NCBI GenBank assembly: GCA_945878375.1
Contig: CAMDWG010000003.1
Span: 175,641-239,640 of the forward strand
Length of the DNA stretch: 64,000 nucleotides
Source: Roseomonas mucosa
GTDB lineage: Bacteria > Pseudomonadota > Alphaproteobacteria > Acetobacterales > Acetobacteraceae
Direction: 5' to 3'
Position 1 is the stretch's first letter. Each line of letters begins with the position of its first letter. Both the position numbers and the translations under genes were made by a program. The notes beneath the pieces are model-generated. The model saw only the letters and a program-made list of their open reading frames with translations. It made no database searches and was not told the origin of the DNA. Of the stretch, positions 8,873 through 17,455 are shown one piece after another.

Positions 8873-9192
8873 CCGGGCCGGATCTCGCCCTTGGGCTGAC
8901 GGTGCTCGCCATGCTCGGCCTGCGCGGGGCGGGGCTGCTGCTGGGCGGCGTGCTGCGGCCGGATCATCCAGTGATCGCCTGGGCGGCTTCGGTGTCGGTC
9001 GCGACCCTCGCGGCCTTCGTCGTGCTCGCGCTGGTCGCGCCGAGCGGGCTGCTCGCCACCGTGCCCTGGACCGCGCGGCTGGCCGGCGTCGTGACCGGCG
9101 CCATCGGCTGGCACCTGTCCCGGGGCGCGATGCTGCCGGCGCTGGGGGCGGGCTTCGCGGGCCTGTTGCTGGCCTGGTGGGTCGCGCCGTGA
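8869..9192 (+). CDS. azlD: AzlD family protein, small subunit of the AzlCD exporter
   Basis: 107-residue, strongly hydrophobic protein with about four membrane segments, beginning MTGPDLALGLTVLAMLGLRG and containing the AASVSVATLAAFVVLAL helix. Length, fold and position directly after azlC fit AzlD, the small partner needed by AzlC. The four-base ATGA overlap with azlC indicates coupled translation. Confidence 0.85.
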   Translation: MTGPDLALGLTVLAMLGLRGAGLLLGGVLRPDHPVIAWAASVSVATLAAFVVLALVAPSGLLATVPWTARLAGVVTGAIGWHLSRGAMLPALGAGFAGLLLAWWVAP

Positions 9193-9279
9193 GGCCATAG
9201 CGCCTCGCCCAAGGGGTGGGGCATGGCGCAGGCCGCCATCTCCGCTACCCTCCCCACACGACAAGGGTGGAGACGGGCC

Positions 9280-10296
9280 ATGCGGGTCTTTCTGGCGCAT
9301 ACGCCGGAGATGCGGGCGAACTACTACGGCGCGCGGGCGCTGGCCGAACTCCGCAAGGTCGCCGATGTGACGCTGCATGAGGGCGCGGAGACCCTTTCGG
9401 GCGCCGCGCTGGCCGCCGCCGCCGCCGGGTGCCAGGCGATCATCGCCGACCGCGCCACGCCGGGCATGGCCGCAACCTTCGACCAGTCGCCCGACCTGCT
9501 GGCCTTCCTGCGCGTCGCGGTCGATGTCTCGACCATCGATATCGCCGCCGCATCCCGGCACGGGGTGCTGGTGACGCAGGCGACGCCGGGCTTCGTGGAC
9601 AGCGTCGCGGAACTCGCCATCGGGATGATGGTGGACCTCGCGCGCGGCATCTCAGGCTACGCCGCAGCCTTCCAGGCCGGGCGCGTGCCGGAACCGCGGA
9701 TGGGACGGCAATTGGCGGGGCGGACGCTCGGGCTGATCGGCTATGGCCGCATCGCGCGGCGGGTCGCGCAGATCGCGGTGGCGATGCGGATGCGCGTGCT
9801 GGCCAACGACCCCTACGCGACCATCGCCGATCCCGGCGTCGAATCCGTGCCGATGGATCGCCTGCTGGCCGAGAGCGATGTGGTCATGCCGCTCGCCGTC
9901 GCGAATGACGCGACGCGGCATGTCGTCGATGCCGCGGCGCTGGCGGCGATGCGGCGCGGGGTGCTGCTGGTGAACCTCTCGCGCGGGCAATTGGTGGATG
10001 AGGCCGCGCTGGCCGCCGCGCTCGACAGCGGGCAGGTGGCGGCGGCGGCGATGGATGTCGGCATGGCGCCCGACCAATGGCCGCATCCGGCGCTGGCCGC
10101 GCGGCCGAATGTGATCGCAACGCCGCATATCGGCGGGCTGACGCCGGAAGCGGCGGAACACCAGGCGATGGACACGGTGCGCCAGGTGGCGGCGCTGGCC
10201 GCCGGCCGCGTGCCGGACGGGACGATGAACCTGGACCGCGCGCATCGCCTGGCGCGGCTCGGCATCAATGCAGGGGCCGCACCCGGCGGGGGCTGA
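9280..10296 (+). CDS. D-isomer-specific 2-hydroxyacid dehydrogenase
   Basis: 338-residue NAD(P)-dependent dehydrogenase related to phosphoglycerate, glyoxylate and formate dehydrogenases. The Rossmann motif LGLIGYGRIARRVAQ is central (about residue 150), with the catalytic Arg in LVNLSRGQLVDE and the His in TPHIGGLTPEA. The substrate cannot be told from sequence; no serine-pathway partner or ACT domain is present. ATG at 9280 is chosen because GGTGGAG lies just upstream and the protein begins MRVFLAHTPEMR. Confidence 0.88.
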   Translation: MRVFLAHTPEMRANYYGARALAELRKVADVTLHEGAETLSGAALAAAAAGCQAIIADRATPGMAATFDQSPDLLAFLRVAVDVSTIDIAAASRHGVLVTQATPGFVDSVAELAIGMMVDLARGISGYAAAFQAGRVPEPRMGRQLAGRTLGLIGYGRIARRVAQIAVAMRMRVLANDPYATIADPGVESVPMDRLLAESDVVMPLAVANDATRHVVDAAALAAMRRGVLLVNLSRGQLVDEAALAAALDSGQVAAAAMDVGMAPDQWPHPALAARPNVIATPHIGGLTPEAAEHQAMDTVRQVAALAAGRVPDGTMNLDRAHRLARLGINAGAAPGGG

Positions 10297-10310
10297 CCAT
10301 CGGGGTCAGC
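10292..10310. terminator. shared hairpin over two convergent stop codons
   Basis: GCTGACC (10292-10298) pairs with GGTCAGC (10304-10310) around a five-base loop. The hairpin encloses the stop codons of both the dehydrogenase (plus) and the ABC-F gene (minus), which end nine bases apart. It is short but well placed as a two-way terminator. Confidence 0.45.
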
Positions 10311-11928
10311 TCCGCAGCCCCGGCGCCTCCTGCCCCGTGCGGGCCACGTATTCCGTGTAGCCGCCATCGTAGTGGTGGAGGCCGTCCGGCGTCAGTTCCA
10401 GCACGCGGTTGGACAGCGCGGCGAGGAAGTGGCGATCATGCGAGACGAACAGCATGGTGCCTTCAAACTGCGCCAGCGCCGCGACCAGCATTTCCTTCGT
10501 CGCCATGTCCAGGTGGTTGGTGGGCTCGTCCAGCACCAGGAAATTCGGCGGGTCGAACAGCATCCGCGCCATCACCAGCCGCGCCTTCTCGCCGCCCGAC
10601 AGAATGCGGCAGCGCTTTTCCACCTCGTCGCCCGAAAAGCCGAAGCAGCCCGCTAGCGCGCGCAGCTGGCCCTGCCCGGCGCGGGGGAAACTGTCTTCGA
10701 GCGACTGGAAGACCGTCCGGTCGCCATCCAGCACTTCCATCGCGTGCTGCGCGAAATAGCCAAGCTTCACGCTGGCCCCGAGCGTGACCGAGCCCTGGTC
10801 CGGCTCCGTCGAGCCGGTCACCAGCTTCAGCAGCGTGGACTTGCCGGCGCCGTTGATGCCGAGCACGCAGCAGCGTTCCCGCCGCCGCACCAGCAGGTCA
10901 AGCCCTTCATAGATCACGCGCGACCCGTAGCGCTTGTGGACGCCGCGCAGGTTGGCGACATCGTCGCCGGATCGCGGCGCGGGCATGAATTCGAAGGATA
11001 CGGATTGCCGGCGCTTCGGCGGCTCCACGCGATCGATCTTCTCGAGCTTCTTGACCCGGCTCTGCACCTGCGCGGCGTGGGAGGCGCGGGCCTTGAAGCG
11101 TTCGATGAAGTTGATCTCCTTCGCCAGCATCGCCTGCTGGCGTTCGAACTGCGCCTGCTGCTGCTTCTCGGCCAGCGCGCGCTGCTGCAGGTAGAAATCG
11201 TAGTCGCCGGCATAGGAGGTCAGCGCGCCGCCATCGATCTCGATGATCTTGCGGACGATGCGGTTCATGAACTCGCGGTCGTGCGAGGTCATCAGCAGCG
11301 CGCCGTCATAGCCGATCAGGAAATTCTCCAGCCAGATCAGGCTTTCGAGGTCGAGGTGGTTGCTCGGTTCATCCAGCAGCATGACATCGGGGCGCATCAG
11401 CAGGATGCGCGCCAGCGCGACGCGCATCTTCCACCCGCCGGACAGCGCGCCGACATCGCCATCCATCATCTCCTGGCTGAAGCCGAGGCCGTCCAGGACC
11501 TCTCGCGCGCGACCCTCCAGCGCGTAGCCGCCGAGTTCCTCGAAACGCGCCTGCACCTCTCCGAAGCGTTCGAGGATGGCGTCGAGATTGTCGGCCTGGT
11601 CGGGATCGGCCAACGCCGCTTCCAGCTGCGCCAGTTCCGCCGCGACGGCGCTGACCGCGCCGGCACCGTCCATCACCTCGGCCACCGCGCTGCGGCCGGC
11701 CATTTCACCCACATCCTGGCTGAAGAAGCCGATGGTGACGCCGCGATCCACCAGCACCAGCCCCTCATCGGGCGTGTCCTGGCCGGTGATCATGCGGAAC
11801 AGCGTGCTCTTGCCCGCGCCATTGGGGCCGACCAGGCCGATCTTCTCGCCCTTCTGGAGCGCTGCCGAGGCCTCGATGAACAGAAGCTGGGTGCCGTTCT
11901 GCTTGGTGAGATTGTCGAGGCGGATCAC
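10306..11928 (-). CDS. ABC-F family ATP-binding protein
   Basis: 540-residue soluble protein with two ATP-binding cassettes and no membrane segment. Cassette 1: Walker A GPNGAGKST (about residues 35-43), signature LSGGWKMRV, Walker B DEPSNHLD. Cassette 2: GINGAGKST, LSGGEKARL, DEPTNHLD. Between them lies a charged, Gln-rich linker (about residues 240-310), the arm that reaches into the ribosome in ABC-F factors. These proteins resolve stalled ribosomes or assist translation; the subgroup (EttA, Uup, YbiT, YheS) cannot be settled by eye. No long C-terminal coiled coil as in Uup is present. Confidence 0.92.
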   Translation of the reverse strand: MIRLDNLTKQNGTQLLFIEASAALQKGEKIGLVGPNGAGKSTLFRMITGQDTPDEGLVLVDRGVTIGFFSQDVGEMAGRSAVAEVMDGAGAVSAVAAELAQLEAALADPDQADNLDAILERFGEVQARFEELGGYALEGRAREVLDGLGFSQEMMDGDVGALSGGWKMRVALARILLMRPDVMLLDEPSNHLDLESLIWLENFLIGYDGALLMTSHDREFMNRIVRKIIEIDGGALTSYAGDYDFYLQQRALAEKQQQAQFERQQAMLAKEINFIERFKARASHAAQVQSRVKKLEKIDRVEPPKRRQSVSFEFMPAPRSGDDVANLRGVHKRYGSRVIYEGLDLLVRRRERCCVLGINGAGKSTLLKLVTGSTEPDQGSVTLGASVKLGYFAQHAMEVLDGDRTVFQSLEDSFPRAGQGQLRALAGCFGFSGDEVEKRCRILSGGEKARLVMARMLFDPPNFLVLDEPTNHLDMATKEMLVAALAQFEGTMLFVSHDRHFLAALSNRVLELTPDGLHHYDGGYTEYVARTGQEAPGLRS

Positions 11929-12004
11929 GGGATGACGGGGCTTGGTGCTGTTGCGGCGCGCTTATGGCACGCCGAAGGCCGGCGCGAGAGTGGGGTGGCG
12001 CGCC

Positions 12005-12325
12005 TCAACGGCCGCGGCAGTACCCGGCGCCAGCGTGGCTGGTCCCTGACGGGCAGGAGCCGCCCCGCGCGGGGACATAAGTGGTCCGCCCATCCGTGGC
12101 GCAGTAGCCGGCGCCCGCATGGCTGGTGCCCGAGGGGCAGGACCCGCGCTCGGCGGCGATGAAGCCCTTGCCCGATGTGGACCGGCAATACCCCGACCCG
12201 GCATGGCTGGAGCCGGAGGGGCAGGAGCCATTCTGGGCCGGCACCATCGACTGCGCGCCCGCCGCGACCGGCAGCGCCACCAGGAGGAGGGCGGTGAACA
12301 GGCAGAGAAGACGCAGCGCGACCAT
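12005..12325 (-). CDS. small secreted protein with three CPSG..SHAG.GYC repeats
   Basis: 106-residue protein with a classic signal peptide (basic-free start MVALRLL, hydrophobic core, cleavage likely after AAGAQS near residue 25). The mature part is three near-identical 14-residue repeats of the form CPSG(S/T)SHAG(A/S)GYC separated by linkers of about 16-18 residues, giving six cysteines, two per repeat. The paired cysteines suggest small disulfide-bonded knots in the periplasm or outside. I recognise no family with a known job. ATG at 12325 follows AAGGAA; an upstream in-frame ATG would hide the signal peptide. Confidence 0.75.
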   Translation of the reverse strand: MVALRLLCLFTALLLVALPVAAGAQSMVPAQNGSCPSGSSHAGSGYCRSTSGKGFIAAERGSCPSGTSHAGAGYCATDGRTTYVPARGGSCPSGTSHAGAGYCRGR

Positions 12326-12451
12326 GGGTAATTCCTTCAATGCCGGGATGGCCGGATGAAGATGACTCACAGGCTGGGATGGCTTTTCCGGGGCGCGAGA
12401 GAGGCTGAAATGCAGGGGTTGTGCCCCGCCAAGCGCCCGTGATCGGGAAAT

Positions 12452-12525
<74 letters not shown>

Positions 12526-12539
12526 CCTGAGTGGCGGGG

Positions 12540-12568
12540 CCTATAGCCGCTTGGGGCACGGGGGGCAA
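12540..12568 (-). promoter_or_regulatory. promoter of tRNA-Thr
   Basis: On the minus strand TTGCCC (12568-12563) and TATAGG (12545-12540) are separated by exactly 17 bases, with the -10 ending 14 bases before the tRNA. It is a good sigma-70 match for a stable-RNA gene. Confidence 0.6.
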
Positions 12569-12655
12569 CCGCTCCTTGGACATCTTCGGGCCCGCCCAAA
12601 GGCGGAAACACTGGGAAACTATCCAGCCGCCGGCAGAATGGTATCCTCTCGCCGC

Positions 12656-13735
12656 ATGTCCCGCCGCCTCCTGCTTCTGCTCGGTCTTGGTCTCGCCGGC
12701 GGGGGCGGTGCCTGGGCGTGGTTCGCCCTGCCGCCCCGGGTCGCCATCGCTCTCGCCACCAGCGGACCCGCGCTCGAAGCCGTCTACGCCACCGGCGCCG
12801 TCGAGCCCGCCAATTGGGCCCGCGTCGGCCCGGCCACCCGCGCCCGCGTCACCGCCGTCCTGGTCGAGGAAGGCAGCCGCGTCACCGAAGGGCAACCCAT
12901 GGCCCGGCTCGATGATCGCCAGGCCCGCCTGCTGGCCGAGGAAGCCGAGGCGCGCGCCCGCTTCGCCGCAGAGGACCTCGCCCGCACCCGCACCCTGGTC
13001 GCCCGCGACATCGCCGCCCGCGCCACGCTGGAACGGGCCGAGCGCGATGCGCGCGCCGCGCGTGCGGCGGCGGATGCGCTGATCCAGCGGCTCGACGATT
13101 ATCTGGTGCGCGCGCCGACCGATGGCGTCGTGCTGCGCCGCGACGCAGAGGTGGGAGAGGTGGTGGACACGCCCGCCTCCCTGTTCTGGATCGGGGAACC
13201 GCGCCCGCTGCGCGTGACGGCGGAAGTGGATGAGGAGGACATCGCCCGCATCGCTCCGGGCCAGCGCGTGCTGCTGCGCGCCGATGCCTTCCCCGACCGC
13301 GTCATGACGGCGGAGGTCGCGCAGATCACACCGAAGGGCGACACCGTCCGCAAGGCCTATCGCGTCCGCCTGAACCTTCCCGACGATACGCCGCTTATGA
13401 TCGGCATGACCGTCGAGGCCAACATCATCCTGCGTGAGGCACCCGACGCCGTGCTGGTCCCGCCCGCCGCCGTGGTGCTGCCGGACCGCCCGCGCGGAGC
13501 CCCGGCCACCGCCCCTGGCACGACGCGCGCCGCCATCATCTGGGTCGTGGAGAAGGAGACAGCCCAGCGGCGTGAGGTCGAGATCGGCGTGCAGGGGCCG
13601 CGCGCGACCGAGGTGCTGCGCGGATTGGCGGCTGGCGAGGCGGTGATCCTCGCGCCGCCCGACCATCTCCGCCACGGCCAGGCGGTGCGCCTGCAAGCCG
13701 CCGCGGGCCTGCAAGGGCCGGGCGCCGGCCGATGA
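12656..13735 (+). CDS. HlyD-family periplasmic adaptor of an ABC exporter
   Basis: 359-residue membrane-fusion protein (or six residues longer from ATG 12638). An N-terminal anchor/signal (RRLLLLLGLGLAGGGGAWAW) is followed by a lipoyl half, a short Ala/Arg/Glu-rich coiled hairpin (about residues 90-150), the second lipoyl half (YLVRAPTDGVVLRRD) and a beta barrel ending VPPAAVVLP. Such adaptors join an inner-membrane FtsX/ATPase pair to an outer-membrane channel. Its natural partners are the FtsX and ATPase genes at 16211-18171, but 2.5 kb of inserted sequence now intervenes. Its last bases overlap an ATG (ATGA) that begins an ftsX fragment, the same junction as seen before the intact ftsX. 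Confidence 0.88.
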   Translation: MSRRLLLLLGLGLAGGGGAWAWFALPPRVAIALATSGPALEAVYATGAVEPANWARVGPATRARVTAVLVEEGSRVTEGQPMARLDDRQARLLAEEAEARARFAAEDLARTRTLVARDIAARATLERAERDARAARAAADALIQRLDDYLVRAPTDGVVLRRDAEVGEVVDTPASLFWIGEPRPLRVTAEVDEEDIARIAPGQRVLLRADAFPDRVMTAEVAQITPKGDTVRKAYRVRLNLPDDTPLMIGMTVEANIILREAPDAVLVPPAAVVLPDRPRGAPATAPGTTRAAIIWVVEKETAQRREVEIGVQGPRATEVLRGLAAGEAVILAPPDHLRHGQAVRLQAAAGLQGPGAGR

Positions 13736-13817
13736 AGCTCATCTTCGAACTCTGGGGGATGCGGCGCCGGCAGACGCTGGCCTCCGCCCGCGGCGTCGCC
13801 GTCTTCATCGCGATTGT
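13732..13817 (+). pseudogene. 5' fragment of the ftsX-type permease gene
   Basis: Bases from the ATG at 13732 mirror the start of the intact permease at 16211: both begin ATGAA-CTCATC, continue with a conserved block ...CGGCAGACGCTGG and end in GTC.TCTTCATCGCGAT. The translated starts (MKLIFELWGMRRRQTLAS versus MNLIVELARGMLSRRRRQTL) correspond over about 28 residues; then similarity is lost and the frame stops soon after. It is the left remnant of the operon broken by the hydrolase insertion. Confidence 0.75.
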
Positions 13818-13985
13818 GGCGGAGGGCAAGGTCAAGTGGGGAGCGCGGCCTGCTGGCACGGCACGGCTGCGGGGCCGAGGCTGATGCTGGCCATGGTCGT
13901 GGGCGCTGCCGTCGGCTCCCTCGTCCTGCCCTGGGCTAGGAATGGCCGAACGCGGCGCGACGCTGTCGCCCGACGGCGAGCCCTG

Positions 13986-14831
13986 TCAGGCTGCCGCCGC
14001 AGGCGTTGGCTGCCGACGCTTCGGGACGAGGATACCCAGAACATCCGGCTCCGCGGCGACTGCCGCCGAAAAAGCATCCCGCAGCGCCGTCGCCTCCCGC
14101 CGCGCCTCCGCCTCGTCCATCCCGGCCCCTGCCTGCAAGCGCTTGCGTATCTCCTCGATCTCCACCTCTCGCTCGTTCCTCAGCTTGACCAGCCGGAAGA
14201 AGCCGTGGGCTGCGGTCGGCATGGGTATCAGTTTCACGCCCGGCGCCCCGTTCAGCAGCTGCGCCTGCCCCGCATCCCATGTGTCGCGCTCGGCGTAGAG
14301 CAGCCGGGCAGAAAAGCGGTCACCTTGCGTCCCCCAAGCCTTCGCGATCCAGGGCCGCGCATCGCCGAAGTGTTCGAGGTTCTGCTGGCGCCCTGGCACC
14401 GCCAGCGCGGCCTTGATGGTCCGGGCATGCAGGGGGTTGCGCGGGCCGTTCGGCATCGGCCAGAGGGAGACCGGTGGACTGCATGCGACGACAGTGATGG
14501 TTGTCGCGGGCAGGGCCAACGACATCAGGGCACCGAGCAGCAGGGCCAGGAAGCCGCCAGCGCTGTAACCGATGATCTCGATCCGGGCTGTGTCACGCCA
14601 TCCGGCCGCATCCAGCAGATCCTGCACGACCTGGGTCTTTGGTGCGTTGAAGCTGCCCATATCCTCGGTGCCCAGCGCGGCGACGGGCCGGCCTTGATAG
14701 GACCGCGCGCCACCGATCCAGCGATCGGATTGATCGCTGGCTTTCCAATGGACGATCAGCAGCGGCACGCCGGCGCCAGGACGATACCGCAACGGATAGC
14801 CACCGCATGTGGCGGAGAGGATGTCGCACAA
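13986..14831 (-). CDS. alpha/beta-hydrolase fold protein, copy A
   Basis: 281-residue protein with a nucleophile elbow GYSAGG (Ser90), a candidate acid in YAERDTWD (Asp183 or Asp186) and His209 in TAAHGF, the Ser-Asp-His layout of alpha/beta hydrolases. No signal peptide or membrane helix. It is a close homologue of the protein at 15111-15932, differing mainly at the C-terminus. The start codon is TTG at 14831 where the other copy has ATG, so copy A may be less well expressed. It runs antisense to the exporter genes it separates. The substrate is unknown; no family with a known role is recognised. Confidence 0.72.
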   Translation of the reverse strand: MCDILSATCGGYPLRYRPGAGVPLLIVHWKASDQSDRWIGGARSYQGRPVAALGTEDMGSFNAPKTQVVQDLLDAAGWRDTARIEIIGYSAGGFLALLLGALMSLALPATTITVVACSPPVSLWPMPNGPRNPLHARTIKAALAVPGRQQNLEHFGDARPWIAKAWGTQGDRFSARLLYAERDTWDAGQAQLLNGAPGVKLIPMPTAAHGFFRLVKLRNEREVEIEEIRKRLQAGAGMDEAEARREATALRDAFSAAVAAEPDVLGILVPKRRQPTPAAAA

Positions 14832-14948
14832 GACCGTGCACTCGGGTATGCAGGCGGACGGCTTAGATCAGCGTCTATAGACCCGCGTCCCATTGGGGCC
14901 AGGGCGCTGTCATGTCCAGCCCGGCGCTTGGCGAGCCACGCGCCGTCC

Positions 14949-15090
14949 ACGATCGGCGTGACCGTCGAGGCTGGGATCGCCCTGCGGACGGCCTGTGAAG
15001 CCGTGCTCGTCCCGCCGGCCGAAAGCACGGTGATCCTCGCGCTGCCGGTGCATCCCCGCCAATTGCCGTGCGGTGCGCCTGCAAGGGGCG
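14949..15090 (+). pseudogene. decayed 3' part of hlyD, copy 1
   Basis: The plus strand reads IGVTVEAGIALRTACEAVLV in one frame, matching the HlyD stretch IGMTVEANIILREAPDAVLV (bases 13402-13461), then jumps across a deletion to a piece like VILAPPDHLRHGQAVRLQ. It lacks a start and most of the gene. Confidence 0.75.
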
Positions 15091-15110
15091 TCAGCCGCCG
15101 CTTGCGTCGA

Positions 15111-15932
15111 CTAAGGGCGCTTCGGGACGAGTATTCCCAGGATGTCCGGCTCCGCGGCGACCGCCGCCGAGAACGCATCCCGCAGCGCCACCGCCTCCAG
15201 CCTCGCCTCTGCCTCGCCCAGCCCGGCTCCTGCCTGCAGGCGCATTTGCATGTAATCGATCTCCGCCTCCCGATCGGCCCGGAGCTTGACGATCGCGAAG
15301 AAGCCGTGGGCCACCGTCGGCATGGGTATCAGTTTCACGCCCGGCGCCCCCTGCAACAGCTCGGCCTGGCCCGCATCCCAACTGTCGCGCGCGGCGTAGA
15401 GCAGCCGGGCGGAAAAGCGATCGCCATGCGCCTCCCGGGCCTTCGCGATCCAGGGCCTCGCATCGCCGAAATGTTCGAGGTTCTGCTGCTGGCCCGGCAC
15501 TGCCAGCGCGGCCTTGACCATCCGGGCATGCAGGCCGTTGCGCGGGCCGGTCGGCATGGGCCAGAGCGAGATCTGTGGACTGCAGGCAACGACGGTGATG
15601 GTTGCCGCTGGCAGGGCAAGCGACAGCAGGGCACCGAAGAGCAGGGCCGCGAAGCCGCCTCCGCTGTAGCCGACGATCTCGATCCGGGCTGTGTCACGCC
15701 ATCCGGCCGCGTCCAGCAGATCCTGCACCACCTGGGTCGCCGGGGATTGGAAGCTGCCCATATCCTCCGCGCCCAACGCGGCGACGGGTCGGCCTTGATG
15801 GGACCGCGCTCCACCGATCCAGCGATCGGATTGATCGCTGGCTTTCCAATGGATGATCAGCAGGGGCACCCCGACGCCAGGACGATACCGCAACGGATAG
15901 GCTCCGCATGTGGCGGAGAGGATGTCGGGCAT
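15111..15932 (-). CDS. alpha/beta-hydrolase fold protein, copy B
   Basis: 273-residue paralogue of the protein at 13986-14831. Nucleophile elbow GYSGGG (Ser90), candidate acid in YAARDSWD, His209 in TVAHGF. Starts with ATG (MPDILSATCGAYPL). A TATAGA hexamer upstream on the minus strand (near 15976) may be part of its promoter. It may act on an ester, amide or peptide; nothing in the sequence fixes which. Being retained intact in two copies suggests function; the placement inside a broken exporter operon suggests it arrived by transfer or rearrangement. Confidence 0.75.
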   Translation of the reverse strand: MPDILSATCGAYPLRYRPGVGVPLLIIHWKASDQSDRWIGGARSHQGRPVAALGAEDMGSFQSPATQVVQDLLDAAGWRDTARIEIVGYSGGGFAALLFGALLSLALPAATITVVACSPQISLWPMPTGPRNGLHARMVKAALAVPGQQQNLEHFGDARPWIAKAREAHGDRFSARLLYAARDSWDAGQAELLQGAPGVKLIPMPTVAHGFFAIVKLRADREAEIDYMQMRLQAGAGLGEAEARLEAVALRDAFSAAVAAEPDILGILVPKRP

Positions 15933-16048
15933 GTTGCTGCACTCCGATATTCACGCGGCCTGCTGAAATCGGCGTCTATAAATCCTCGCCCCATTGGGGC
16001 CATGGCGCTGTCATGTCCAGCCTGGCGCTTGGTGAGCCAAGCGCCGCG

Positions 16049-16214
16049 CATGATCGGCATGCCCGTCGTGGCCGGGATCGCCCGGTGGAAGGCCTGTGAA
16101 GCCATGCTTGTGCCGCCTGGGCATCTCCGCCATGACGCGGTGGTGCGCCTGCAAGCCGCGCCAGCCGACGGATCGATCCGCATTGCCTTGCAATGGGTGG
16201 GCGTCAGGCGATGA
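16049..16214 (+). pseudogene. decayed 3' part of hlyD, copy 2, joined to ftsX
   Basis: Plus-strand frame reads MIGMPVVAGIARWKACEAML, then VPPGHLRHDAVVRLQAA, aligning with the HlyD C-terminus after an internal deletion. It ends with a TGA that overlaps the ATG of the intact ftsX at 16211, exactly as the intact hlyD overlaps the ftsX fragment at 13732. This is the right junction of the insertion and may still serve to couple translation into ftsX. Confidence 0.78.
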
Positions 16215-17455
16215 ACCTCATCGTCGAACTCGCGCGCGGAATGCTCAGCCGGCGGCGGCGGCAGACGCTGGTCTCCGTCTCGGGGGTCGCGCTGGGCGTC
16301 GCCTTCTTCATCGCGATCGCAGCGCTGATGCGCGGCTTCCAGACCTATTTCGTCAGCCAGATCATCGATGTCGCGCCGCACATCACGATCAAGGATGAAA
16401 CGCGCAGCCCCCCCGCCCAGCCGGCGGAACTCGCGCTTCTGGATGGCGCGGTGCAGGTGCATGGGGTGAAGCCGCGCGACCGCATCCGCGGCATCCGCGC
16501 CTCCGGCGACAAGCTCGCGCTGCTCGAAGCGATGGAAGGTGTCGCGGCGGCGCCGGTGCTGCAAGGCCAGGCGCTGCTGCGCTACGGCTCGCGCGACGTC
16601 TCGGCGGCCATCACCGGGATCGACCCGGCGCGGCATGGCCGCATCTCCAACATCGAGAAGGACATGGTCGCCGGGCGGCTCGATGACCTGCGGAGCACCG
16701 CCAACGGAATCATCATCGGAGAGGGTCTGGCCACGAAGCTCGGCGTGCAATTCGGCGACACGATCACCGCGGTCTCGCCGGCCGGCGTCGCGCTGTCGAT
16801 GAAGGTGGTCGGGCTGTTCCGTACGGGGATCCAGACGGTGGACCAATCCAGCGGCTTCGCGCTGCTCAAGGTGAGCCAGGTGCTGCAGAACCGGCCCAAT
16901 GTGGTGAACCAGATCCTGGTGCGGCTTCAGGATGTGCGGCAGGCGGAACCGCTGGCCCGGCAGATCGAGCTACGCTTCGGCGACCGCGCCGAAAGCTGGG
17001 AGGAGCAGAATCGGAACATCCTGACCGTCTTCGTGATCCAGAACGCGATCATGTATTCGGTGGTCGGCGCGATCCTGCTGGTGGCGGCCTTCGGCATCTA
17101 CAACATCATCTCCACCGTCGTGTTCGAGAAGACGCGCGACATCGCGATCCTGAAATCGCTCGGCTTCACGGAAGGCGACATCCAGCTTCTGTTCCTGGTG
17201 CAGGGGATCATCGCGGGGATCCTGGGCGCGATCGTCGGCTGCGTCCTCGGCGCGCTGATGATCGAGGCGCTGGCCCAGATCCGCTTTGGAACCGAGACGC
17301 CGGCCGGCAATAGCGGCTTCATCCTGGCGCGCGACTGGCGCTTCTATGTCGCCGCCAGCCTCTTTGCCGTGTTCGCCGCCGGCATCGCCGCGGTCATCCC
17401 CGCGCGGCGCGCCAGTCGGCTCGACCCCGTGCAGGTGGTGCGCGGGGCAGCGTGA
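16211..17455 (+). CDS. FtsX-family ABC transporter permease
   Basis: 414-residue permease of the MacB/LolC/FtsX type: one N-terminal membrane segment (about residues 22-42), a large periplasmic domain, then three C-terminal helices with the conserved segment FGIYNIISTVVFEKTRDIAI and a closing PARRASRLDPVQVVRG. With the ATPase encoded next (GTGA overlap) and the HlyD adaptor at 12656 it would make a three-part exporter or lipoprotein-handling machine. ATG at 16211; the longer in-frame start at 16193 lies in the hlyD remnant. Confidence 0.9.
   Translation: MNLIVELARGMLSRRRRQTLVSVSGVALGVAFFIAIAALMRGFQTYFVSQIIDVAPHITIKDETRSPPAQPAELALLDGAVQVHGVKPRDRIRGIRASGDKLALLEAMEGVAAAPVLQGQALLRYGSRDVSAAITGIDPARHGRISNIEKDMVAGRLDDLRSTANGIIIGEGLATKLGVQFGDTITAVSPAGVALSMKVVGLFRTGIQTVDQSSGFALLKVSQVLQNRPNVVNQILVRLQDVRQAEPLARQIELRFGDRAESWEEQNRNILTVFVIQNAIMYSVVGAILLVAAFGIYNIISTVVFEKTRDIAILKSLGFTEGDIQLLFLVQGIIAGILGAIVGCVLGALMIEALAQIRFGTETPAGNSGFILARDWRFYVAASLFAVFAAGIAAVIPARRASRLDPVQVVRGAA

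Larger units (their letters stand above)
13986..16214. repeat. tandem duplication, about 1.1-kb unit
   Basis: Two direct copies of a unit made of one minus-strand hydrolase gene, its upstream region and a decayed 3' piece of hlyD. Equivalent points lie about 1,100 bases apart (starts 14831 and 15932; the phrase CCCATTGGGGCCA upstream of each; hlyD remnants at 14949 and 16049). Copies are similar but not identical, so the duplication is not recent. Confidence 0.85.

Noticed and set aside
10744..12162. 472-codon plus-strand frame opposite the ABC-F gene
   Set aside because: Antisense of a complete two-cassette ATPase.
13836..16214. 792-codon plus-strand frame across both hydrolase genes
   Set aside because: It is antisense to the two hydrolases and internally repeated only because they are. 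Only its pieces at 14949-15090 and 16049-16214 have meaning, as decayed hlyD.
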